Part shown: one piece after another, positions 1 through 6,184 of the stretch
Numbering within the stretch: the first letter of the stretch is position 1
How the letters are laid out: each line of letters begins with the position of its first letter
Assembly: GCA_035556655.1 (NCBI GenBank)
Contig: DATMFW010000083.1
Location: 1-17,850, forward strand
DNA: 17,850 bases
Direction: 5' to 3'
From: JBDSKH01 sp035556655
Lineage (GTDB): Bacteria; Actinomycetota; Actinomycetes; Actinomycetales; Microbacteriaceae
The notes under the pieces: generated by a model
The model's database searches: none
Told to the model about the DNA's origin: nothing
Seen by the model: the letters and a program-made list of their open reading frames with translations, nothing else
Program-made: the position numbers and the translations under genes

Positions 1-867
1 GCGGGCAAGTCGACGCTGCTCGGCCTGATCGCCGGGACCGTGGAGCCGACCACAGGGCGGGTGAAGCGCGGTAAGACGGTGAGGATCGCGGTGCTCGATC
101 AGCGCCTGGCCGAGCTCGACGACATCGGGCACCTGCGGGTCAGCGCCGTCGTGGCCGAGCAGCGCGCCGCCTACGTCTCGGGCGGCGTCGAGCTCTCACC
201 CGGGCAGCTGCTCGAACGCCTGGGGTTCGCAAGTGCGCAGCTCTCGACCCCGGTGAAGGACCTCTCGGGCGGCCAGAAGCGGCGGCTGCAGCTGCTGTTG
301 ATCCTGCTCGAGGAGCCCAACGTGCTGATCCTCGACGAGCCGACCAACGATCTCGACACCGACATGCTCGCCGCGATGGAGGACCTGCTCGATTCCTGGC
401 CCGGAACCCTGCTGGTGGTGTCGCACGACCGGTATCTCATCGAGCGGGTCACCGATCAGCAGTACGCCATCCTCGAGGGGCGACTGCGGCACCTTCCGGG
501 CGGGGTGGAGGAGTACCTGAAGCTGCGCGGCGCAGCCGCTCTCGCTGGTCGAGTAGGCGGCGCAGCCGCCGTGTCGAGACCCGCGAGCAGTTCCCCGGAT
601 CTCGATACGCGGCCGCCCGCCGCGACTCGATCACCGGGTATGACCGGCGCGCAGCGCCGCGAACTCGAGAAGGAGCTCGCCGCGACCGAGCGCCGGCTCG
701 CGAAGCTGGCCGACGGCATCCGCGCGACGCATGAGCAGTTCGCGGCGCACGACCAGGCCGATTACGCGGGACTGGCCGTGGTGCAGGAGGGCCTCTCCGC
801 GCTGGAATCGGAGCACGCCGCGCTCGAGGAGCGCTGGCTGGAGCTGAGCGAGCAACTGGAGGGCTGA
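1..867 (+). CDS. ABC-F family ATPase, Uup-like, 5' truncated by window edge
   Basis: The gene is already open at base 1: the first codons read AGKSTLLGLIAG, the end of a Walker A motif, so the N-terminal half lies outside the window. Downstream come the ABC signature LSGGQKRRLQ, Walker B LILDEPTNDLD and the switch histidine in VVSHDRYL, the order of the second nucleotide-binding domain of an ABC-F protein. The C-terminal ~70 residues are Glu/Lys/Ala-rich (ELEKELAATERRLAKLADG) and look like the coiled-coil domain of Uup-type proteins. There are no membrane segments. ABC-F proteins act on ribosomes or nucleic acid rather than in transport; the exact subfamily cannot be settled from half a protein. 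Oddly, the linker between the ATPase domain and the coiled coil (bases 547-635) is made of a palindromic repeat element. The stop lies two bases before the next gene's GTG. Confidence 0.9.
   Translation, partial: AGKSTLLGLIAGTVEPTTGRVKRGKTVRIAVLDQRLAELDDIGHLRVSAVVAEQRAAYVSGGVELSPGQLLERLGFASAQLSTPVKDLSGGQKRRLQLLLILLEEPNVLILDEPTNDLDTDMLAAMEDLLDSWPGTLLVVSHDRYLIERVTDQQYAILEGRLRHLPGGVEEYLKLRGAAALAGRVGGAAAVSRPASSSPDLDTRPPAATRSPGMTGAQRRELEKELAATERRLAKLADGIRATHEQFAAHDQADYAGLAVVQEGLSALESEHAALEERWLELSEQLEG
547..635. repeat. Composite palindromic repeat (REP/BIME-like), copy A, inside the ABC-F gene
   Basis: Two hairpin units lie in inverted orientation. Unit 1 (547-581) starts GGTCGAGTAG and ends GTGTCGAGACC around a GC stem (GGCGGC..GCCGCC). 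Unit 2 (598-635) starts GATCTCGATACGC and ends GCGACTCGATCACC. The reverse complement of unit 2 matches the single copy at 11653-11687. The element is translated without a stop and supplies about 30 residues of linker (unit 1 read as GGT CGA GTA; unit 2 read as DLDT..TRSP). Confidence 0.8.
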
Positions 868-869
868 GC

Positions 870-1289
870 GTGCCGGTCTACGAGCATCGGGGAGCCGTCC
901 CGCGCATCGATCCGACGGCCACCGTCGCGCCGACCGCGGTCGTCTCCGGTGATGTCACGGTCGGGCCGGGAACCCGCATCCTGCACCACGTCGTGATCTC
1001 GGCCGAGGACGGTCCTGTCACCCTGGGCGCGGACGTCGTGGTGATGGAGCACGCGCTGATCCGCGGCCGCGCCGGGCATCCGTGCACGATCGGGGATGCC
1101 GTGATGATCGGCCCGCACGCGCACGTGAACGGGTCGGCGGTGGGCGACGGGGCGTTCCTCGCGACCGGGTCGTCGGTGTTCCCCGGTTCGCGCATCGGGG
1201 CAGGGTCCGAGGTGCGCGACACGATGCCGAGCATCATGCGGTGGCAATCGGAGTTCTACCGGGCGCACGCCGAGAATCGCGAGATCTAG
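870..1289 (+). CDS. Left-handed beta-helix (hexapeptide-repeat) protein, gamma-carbonic-anhydrase-like
   Basis: The 139-residue product has the hexapeptide pattern of left-handed beta-helix proteins (ATVAPTAVVSGDVTVGPG, then TLGADVVVMEH, TIGDAVMIGPHAHVNG, AVGDGAFLATGSSVFPG). Histidines at the coil turns (MEHAL and GPHAHVNG) fall near the positions that hold the metal-binding histidines in gamma-class carbonic anhydrases and YrdA/PaaY-type proteins, but the spacing is not canonical and the protein is shorter than the usual 170-200 residues. Activity is therefore uncertain: it could be a metal-binding hydrolase-like protein or a structural relative. The GTG start is supported by GGAGGG at 858-863, six bases upstream, and by the two-base gap after the ABC-F stop, so the two genes are probably co-transcribed. 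It converges on the DUF2207 gene, and the two stop codons share the palindrome CTAG at 1286-1289. Confidence 0.8.
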   Translation: MPVYEHRGAVPRIDPTATVAPTAVVSGDVTVGPGTRILHHVVISAEDGPVTLGADVVVMEHALIRGRAGHPCTIGDAVMIGPHAHVNGSAVGDGAFLATGSSVFPGSRIGAGSEVRDTMPSIMRWQSEFYRAHAENREI

Positions 1290-3226
1290 ACCCCGCCGCC
1301 GCCTCCGCCGCCGCCTCCGCCACCGGAGGACCCGCCGCCGCCCGAGCCGCCGCTGGAGGACGAACTCGCCGACCCCGAGAACGAGCTCGAGACGCTGCTG
1401 CTCAGGCTGCCGATGCCGGCCGCGAAGGCACCGACGTTGAACGCGCTGATGTTCGATCCGCCGTACCAGTCGGGCGGGGTCTCGTCGTAGTACTTGGCGA
1501 GCTCGCCGGCCCACTCCTTCTCGAGGCCGAACAGCACGGCGTAGGGCAGCAGCTTCTCGTAGATCTTGACGACGCTCCCCGCGTCGGTGCCCACGCGCTC
1601 GGCTCCTGTCACGCTCTGCAGCATCTGCAGCCGGTCGGCCTCGGCCAGCCGGATGTACTCGCGCAGCCCGCGCAGATGCTCGACCGCGAGTGCCCCCTCC
1701 TTCGTGAGCGGTCGCCGGCCGCCCAGCATGACGAGCGTCCCGACCGCCAGCCACGAGGTGAGGATGGTGCCCAACACGCCGATGAAGATGCCGAGGTCGG
1801 TCGTGGCGCCGAACCCGCCGAACAGCTGGATGAGGAATCCGGCGATCAGCACGAGCGCGATGATGACGATCGGCAACACCGGCGGGCGCCTGCGCAGCTT
1901 CCGACGCAGCGCCTCGGCCGCCGTGGCCTTCGTGATGGCGACCACCTGCTGCCCGAGGATCTGATCCTTCTTGGTGAGCCAGCGCACCGGGCCCCCGCTC
2001 GCGTCGGCCGGTGCGGGCTCGGCGACGGGGGTGCCGAGGGTGATCAGCCCGGGCGGGTTGGCTCCCGACATCAGCCGGCGCAGCATCCCGAGGCCGGAGG
2101 TCGCGAACAGCGCGGAGAGCACGCGGGCATCATCGGCATCCAGCCCGCTGTCGTCGCCGACCCGCTGCACGCCGAACGTGGTGCCCGAGGCGAAGATGCC
2201 CTCATCGGGCTTCTCGATGATGCGGATCTTGCGCCGCACCGCGAGGTCGACGATCGCTGCGGCCATGCCCCGCTTGGTCGCGCCGAGCAGGTTGGCCGCC
2301 ATGAAGGGCGAGATGTCCTCGGCGGGCTCGTACTGTGCGATGACGATGCCGGTGCCCTTGGCGCCGCGGAGCACCGTGAAGCGCATGACCAGTCCGGCGA
2401 CGACACCGGCCAGCATGGTGCCGAGTCCGACGAAGACGGCGGGCGGGATCCAGGCGAACAGGTCGAAGGGCGCCGGGGCGAAGGTGCCGGCGGGGAACGC
2501 CGCCACCACCGTCATGTTCTGGTACCCCAGCAGCCCGTCGACGCTCGCGGTGACGGTGTCGCCGGCGGTGGTGGCCTCGCACTGGTCGTTCGATCCGTCG
2601 TAGCCGTAGTAGCACGAGGTGCTCACCAGGCGCTCCGCGAGGCCGTCGGCGAGGGTGAGGGTCGCCGACACCGTCCCGAACGGTTGTGCCCAGCCAGTGC
2701 CGTTGACGTCCCAGTAGAACTCGTCGTCGTCGGTGTCCTCGAAGTACGCCGTCACATCGCGCTGCGTGTAGGTGATCACGTAGGTCTGCGCGCCGTGCAC
2801 GTACTGCCCCTCGGGCACGGCGATGGTGAGCACCTGATACGAACCGGAGTCATCCGATTCGAAGCTCGTCTCGTAGTCGCGCGGGGTGCCGTTCTCGTCG
2901 GTGACCGAGACGAGCCGGTTCTGCAGCGGGTGCCCCTGATAGGTGGTCGGGATGTACCGCCGGATCCCGCGGTTCTGGTCGAAGTCGGGGAACACGGCGA
3001 CGAGGGTCTCGGTGGTGGTGAGGGTCGAGCGCTTCTCGTCGTCGATGCCGAGCGTGTACTGCGCGTCGAAGGAGTCGAACGTGAAGTCGTCGACGCCGCC
3101 GAGCACGGAGACACCCGCGGGAGCGGCGGTCGCGGCGGCGGACGGCACCACGGCTCCGGCGAGGGCGAGGGCCGCGGCGGCGAGGCCGCGCAGGAGACGC
3201 TGCAGGGCGGGGCGTGTGCGCTTCAC
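1286..3226 (-). CDS. DUF2207 domain membrane protein with signal peptide and poly-glycine tail
   Basis: The 646-residue protein begins with a twin-Arg-free Sec-type signal: basic MKRTRPALQR, then an Ala/Leu-rich core, with likely cleavage near AAATAA (about residue 35). A ~210-residue extracytoplasmic region of beta character follows. The likely membrane helices are at about 257-280, 450-470 and 478-502, with a soluble basic domain between the first two. The C-terminal part has the features typical of DUF2207 proteins (EHLRGLREYIRLAEADRL, EKLLPYAVLFGLEKEW) and ends in a Ser-rich stretch and eleven consecutive glycines. The role of the family is unknown; it is common in actinobacteria and may be envelope-associated. 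The GTG start has no clear ribosome-binding site, but a TAACCT box six bases upstream suggests a leaderless message. The gene is divergent from the OleA-like gene, with only 47 bases between the start codons. Confidence 0.85.
   Translation of the reverse strand: MKRTRPALQRLLRGLAAAALALAGAVVPSAAATAAPAGVSVLGGVDDFTFDSFDAQYTLGIDDEKRSTLTTTETLVAVFPDFDQNRGIRRYIPTTYQGHPLQNRLVSVTDENGTPRDYETSFESDDSGSYQVLTIAVPEGQYVHGAQTYVITYTQRDVTAYFEDTDDDEFYWDVNGTGWAQPFGTVSATLTLADGLAERLVSTSCYYGYDGSNDQCEATTAGDTVTASVDGLLGYQNMTVVAAFPAGTFAPAPFDLFAWIPPAVFVGLGTMLAGVVAGLVMRFTVLRGAKGTGIVIAQYEPAEDISPFMAANLLGATKRGMAAAIVDLAVRRKIRIIEKPDEGIFASGTTFGVQRVGDDSGLDADDARVLSALFATSGLGMLRRLMSGANPPGLITLGTPVAEPAPADASGGPVRWLTKKDQILGQQVVAITKATAAEALRRKLRRRPPVLPIVIIALVLIAGFLIQLFGGFGATTDLGIFIGVLGTILTSWLAVGTLVMLGGRRPLTKEGALAVEHLRGLREYIRLAEADRLQMLQSVTGAERVGTDAGSVVKIYEKLLPYAVLFGLEKEWAGELAKYYDETPPDWYGGSNISAFNVGAFAAGIGSLSSSVSSSFSGSASSSSSGGSGGGGSSGGGGGGGGGGGV
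1293..1325. repeat. CCG/CCT triplet repeat coding for the poly-Gly tail
   Basis: On the plus strand, a 12-base unit (three CCG and one CCT) occurs twice in a row at 1293-1316, followed by CCG CCA CCG. On the minus strand it encodes the run of glycines at the extreme C-terminus of the DUF2207 protein. Such a run is prone to slippage and to sequencing error, so the glycine count may vary between strains. Confidence 0.7.
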
Positions 3227-3232
3227 GCTGCG

Positions 3233-3238
3233 AGGTTA
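3233..3238 (-). promoter_or_regulatory. Putative -10 box for a leaderless DUF2207 transcript
   Basis: The minus strand reads TAACCT, then six bases, then the GTG start at 3226. It fits TANNNT at the spacing expected when transcription starts on the start codon. No good -35 was recognised. Confidence 0.5.
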
Positions 3239-3260
3239 TCGGCACCGTCGCGGCCGGGGC

Positions 3261-3266
3261 TAGGCT
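3261..3266 (+). promoter_or_regulatory. Putative -10 box of the ole-like operon (leaderless)
   Basis: TAGGCT lies seven bases before the GTG at 3274, and no Shine-Dalgarno sequence separates them. This placement favours the 3274 start over any upstream in-frame start, which would run into the signal-peptide codons of the divergent DUF2207 gene. Confidence 0.55.
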
Positions 3267-3273
3267 CGCGACC

Positions 3274-4278
3274 GTGCCCGTCTCGACCCGAATCGCCGCG
3301 GTCGCGGTGCATCTGCCGGAGGCGACGCGCAGCACGGCCGAGACCGAACGCCGGCTGCGGGCCGGGAATCCTCGGCTGAAGCTCGCCACCGGGCTGATCT
3401 CGCGGATGACGGGGGTCGAGTCCGTGCACGTCCGGCCGGACGGGTGGCAGGCCTCCGATCTCGCCGTCGCGGCCGCACGCCGTGCCCTCGAGGATTCCCC
3501 CGGCGAGGTCGATCTGCTGCTCTTCGCCAGCGCCAGCCAGGACCTGGTGGAACCCGCGACGAGCCACATCGTGGCGGCGAAGCTGGGGCTCACCGCGCCG
3601 GTCATGGACATCAAGAACGCCTGCAACTCGGTGGTGAATGCGATGCAGGTCGCCGACGGGCTGATCCGCTCGGGGCAGTACCGCCGCATCCTGATCGCCG
3701 ACGGCGAGGGGCCGAGCGTGGCGGTGCGCTGGCGGCTGCGCGATCACGACGAGTTCATCCGCTCGTTCCCCGGGTACACGATGAGCGACGGGGGCGCCGC
3801 TCTGGTGCTGGAGGCGGACGATTCGGGCGAGTCCGGCATCCTGGCCTCGCGGTTCCTGGCGGTGTCACGGCACTGGGACGTGGGAACGCTGCCCGGCGGC
3901 GGCACGATGCGCCCGCACGACCCGGATGCGGCGTACTTCGACATGGACGGCCGGGCCTTGCAGCAGGCCTTCCTCGAACTCGGTCCGGAGCCGGTGCTGG
4001 GAATGCTCGCCGACAACGGCTGGACCTGGGACGACTTCGACCTGGTGGCCATCCACCAGGTGGCGCTTCCGTATCTCCCTCCGATCTTCGAGCGCCTCGG
4101 GGTGCCCGACGACCGCACGGTGATCACGATCGCCGGTCACGGCAACCTGGCCTCGGTGACGCTTCCGCTGCAGCTGCACCTGGCGCGCGAGCGCGGCATG
4201 GTGCGGGCGGGGTCCCGCGTGCTGCTGATCGGGCTCGCCGGCGGGATCTCGCTCGGCCTGATGGCGGTGGGGCTGTGA
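3274..4278 (+). CDS. OleA-like thiolase / 3-oxoacyl-ACP synthase III family enzyme
   Basis: The 334-residue protein has a complete KASIII-type triad: Cys117 in KNACNSV, His261 in VAIHQVALP and Asn291 in GHGNLASV. Two details favour OleA (head-to-head Claisen condensation of two fatty acyl-CoAs) over FabH. First, Glu93 in the sequence QDLVEPATS matches the OleA glutamate of the EPSTAS motif that acts as general base from the partner subunit; FabH proteins usually have a Phe-Pro-Ser-Thr type sequence there. Second, the His motif reads IHQV as in OleA, not PHQAN. The product would be a 2-alkyl-3-ketoacid for the OleD-like enzyme encoded downstream. The start is GTG at 3274, placed by the TAGGCT box. 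The last four bases (GTGA) overlap the next gene. It could still be a KASIII making another beta-keto product, but the OleC- and OleD-like neighbours support the OleA reading. Confidence 0.75.
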   Translation: MPVSTRIAAVAVHLPEATRSTAETERRLRAGNPRLKLATGLISRMTGVESVHVRPDGWQASDLAVAAARRALEDSPGEVDLLLFASASQDLVEPATSHIVAAKLGLTAPVMDIKNACNSVVNAMQVADGLIRSGQYRRILIADGEGPSVAVRWRLRDHDEFIRSFPGYTMSDGGAALVLEADDSGESGILASRFLAVSRHWDVGTLPGGGTMRPHDPDAAYFDMDGRALQQAFLELGPEPVLGMLADNGWTWDDFDLVAIHQVALPYLPPIFERLGVPDDRTVITIAGHGNLASVTLPLQLHLARERGMVRAGSRVLLIGLAGGISLGLMAVGL

Positions 4279-5048
4279 CGAGACCCCTCGCCGTCGTCGT
4301 TCCGATGCTGAACGAGGCCGCCGGAATCACCCCCACCCTCGAGGCGCTCGCCGCCCAGCGCGACGCCGACATCGACGTCGTGTTCGTCGACAACAGCTCG
4401 ACGGATGCCACGGTCGCCGTCGTCGAGACCTTCGCCGCCCAGCGCGGCCTGTCGCGCTGGCGGGTCATCCACGAGCCGGTGAAGGGCACTGGCGCCGCCG
4501 CCGACACCGGCATGCGGGCGGCCATCGCGGCCGGGGCGATCCTGCTGGCCCGGACCGACGCCGACTGCATCCCGCGCGAGGACTGGACGGCCGCCGTGCG
4601 GCGTGCCCTCACCCCGCGATCCGAGGGCGGCAGGGGGCTGCGCCTGGTCGGCGGCGAACTGGTGCCCCGCCGCGACGAGGGGCTCGGCCTTGCGGCCCGG
4701 CTGCTGCTGCGCGGTGCCGTGCACGTGGCGGAGGCGTTCGGGCGCGCGCGCCCCGGCAACCGCTCGCCCGACTATCTCGGCCCCTACATGATGGCCGCCG
4801 GCTGCAACGTCGGCATCACCGCGGAGCTGTATCTCTTGGCCGGGGGCTTCCCCCGGACGAAGATCGAGGACCTGCACGAGGACCGCGCACTCGTCAACGC
4901 GGTCCGGCGCATCACCGCCGACTACGCCCGCCGGGGCGACGTGGTCGTCTACGGCTCGTCACGCCGCGTGCAGGCCTGGGGCCTTCGGAACACCCTGCTC
5001 TGGTACAAGGACCACGCCTACCGGCCCGAGCACGTGGACATCCGGTGA
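4275..5048 (+). CDS. Family 2 glycosyltransferase (GT-A fold)
   Basis: The 257-residue soluble protein begins directly with the nucleotide-binding strand of GT2 enzymes (AVVVPMLNEAAGI), followed by VFVDNSSTDAT, the metal-binding DAD-type motif in ARTDADCIP, and an acidic segment EDLHEDRAL where the catalytic base is expected. No membrane helices are visible, so it should act in the cytosol on a soluble or membrane-surface acceptor. The GTG start overlaps the stop of the OleA-like gene by four bases, and the next gene repeats that arrangement, so translation is probably coupled. In this operon the natural inference is that it adds a sugar to the lipid product of the Ole-like enzymes. The donor and acceptor cannot be read from the sequence. 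Confidence 0.82.
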   Translation: MTRPLAVVVPMLNEAAGITPTLEALAAQRDADIDVVFVDNSSTDATVAVVETFAAQRGLSRWRVIHEPVKGTGAAADTGMRAAIAAGAILLARTDADCIPREDWTAAVRRALTPRSEGGRGLRLVGGELVPRRDEGLGLAARLLLRGAVHVAEAFGRARPGNRSPDYLGPYMMAAGCNVGITAELYLLAGGFPRTKIEDLHEDRALVNAVRRITADYARRGDVVVYGSSRRVQAWGLRNTLLWYKDHAYRPEHVDIR

Positions 5049-6184
5049 TCGCCACCGCCCGCCGCCACGAGGAGCGCGTGCTGCGCGCGGCGCATCCGCT
5101 CGCCTACCCGGCGCTGAAAGCGTTGCCGGGGCCGGTCCGCCGCGTCCCCGGGCTCGGCGTCGTCGTGAAGGATGCCGCCCTGCTGCGCGCCGTGCTGATG
5201 GACCCGGCGGCGTTCAGCAAGACCGGTCCGGGCGCGCCGAGCGATCTCTGGACCCCCGTGCTCGGACCGAGCGTGCTGCTCAACATGGAGGGCGCCGATC
5301 ACCTGGCCCTGCGCCGCAAGCTCGGCCCGTTGTTCGCCCCGGCCTTCGTGGACTCGCTGGTCGCCGAGTCGCTCGGTGGGGCGACCCGGGATCTCGCCGC
5401 ACGGCTGGCCGCCGGGCACCGCGTGGATCTCGTCGCCCACGCCCGCCGCGGGGCGTCGGCGGTCATCAGCCGCCTGGTCGGGCTCGACGCCGGCGTGGTG
5501 GACGACGAGCTCTTCGCACGAGTGTCTGCCGTCACCGGTTTCGTCTCGCTCGCCCGGCCGCGTCTGACGCCCTCGCAGCTGGGGATCGCGCGCGGCATCC
5601 TGTCCGAGCTGGGCGAGCACGCATCCCGCGCCTACCACGGGGATGAATCGACAGTTCCCGGCCGGATGCGCGCGCTGGGTCTCGACGAGCGCGAGGCGCT
5701 CGGCGCGGTGGGGGCGTTCGTGCTCACCGGCACCGAGACCATCGTGTCGTTCGTGCCGCGTCTCGCGGCGATCCTGATCGACAGCGGCTGGCTGCCCCGG
5801 CTGGCCGCCGACCCGTCGATGGTGGATGCGGCGGTCGCCGAGGCACTGCGGGTCACCACCCCGTCGCCGGTCATGCTGCGCTCGACGGTGCGGCCGAGCC
5901 GTATCGGGGGTGTCGCCGTCCGGCCCGGGGACCGGGTGATCCTGGCGACCTTCGCGGCGAACCGGGCGCTCGGCGAGTTCGATCCGGGGAGCAATCCGGC
6001 GGCGCAGCTGAAGCAGCTCTGGTTCGGGGCGGGGGCGCACTACTGCCTGGGGGCCCCGCTGGCGATGGCGCAGATCCGGATCACCCTCGACGCGCTGCTG
6101 CAGAACCCGGGCCTGCGGGTGGCCGCGCGGCGGCCCGCCCGCGGGGTGCTGATCCCGTCGTATGAGTCCCTGGTGCTGCAGTGA
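5045..6184 (+). CDS. Cytochrome P450 (operon member)
   Basis: The 379-residue class I bacterial P450 has a heme-ligand loop LWFGAGAHYCLGAPLA with Cys334, the ExxR motif in AEALRVTTP, and an I-helix oxygen-activation segment LTGTETIVSF (Thr-Gly-Thr-Glu-Thr where Ala/Gly-Gly-x-Asp/Glu-Thr is usual). No membrane anchor is present. It is slightly shorter than the typical ~400 residues, but both ends look complete. No ferredoxin or reductase gene lies nearby, so electrons must come from partners encoded elsewhere. The GTG start overlaps the glycosyltransferase stop, and its own stop overlaps the next GTG. It shares its ending pattern (VLIP-Y--LV-Q) and other features with the second P450 at 8819-10066, suggesting an old duplication. 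The likely substrate is a fatty-acyl-derived intermediate; hydroxylation position is unknown. Confidence 0.88.
   Translation: MIATARRHEERVLRAAHPLAYPALKALPGPVRRVPGLGVVVKDAALLRAVLMDPAAFSKTGPGAPSDLWTPVLGPSVLLNMEGADHLALRRKLGPLFAPAFVDSLVAESLGGATRDLAARLAAGHRVDLVAHARRGASAVISRLVGLDAGVVDDELFARVSAVTGFVSLARPRLTPSQLGIARGILSELGEHASRAYHGDESTVPGRMRALGLDEREALGAVGAFVLTGTETIVSFVPRLAAILIDSGWLPRLAADPSMVDAAVAEALRVTTPSPVMLRSTVRPSRIGGVAVRPGDRVILATFAANRALGEFDPGSNPAAQLKQLWFGAGAHYCLGAPLAMAQIRITLDALLQNPGLRVAARRPARGVLIPSYESLVLQ

Noticed and set aside
547..635. Copy A considered as a frameshifted or pseudogene segment of the ABC-F gene.
   Set aside because: The frame stays open through the element, and normal coiled-coil coding resumes after it and ends at a sensible stop next to the following gene.
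1082..3379. A very long open frame on the plus strand opposite the DUF2207 gene.
   Set aside because: Its product is an Arg/Gly/Asp/His-rich low-complexity chain with no domain, as expected for an antisense frame in high-GC DNA. The minus-strand reading has a signal peptide, membrane helices and DUF2207 features.
4275..5048. Considered whether the second operon gene could be the missing OleB (alpha/beta hydrolase).
   Set aside because: It has clear GT2 motifs (VVVPMLNE, VDNSSTDAT, DADC) and no nucleophile elbow or haloalkane-dehalogenase-like features.
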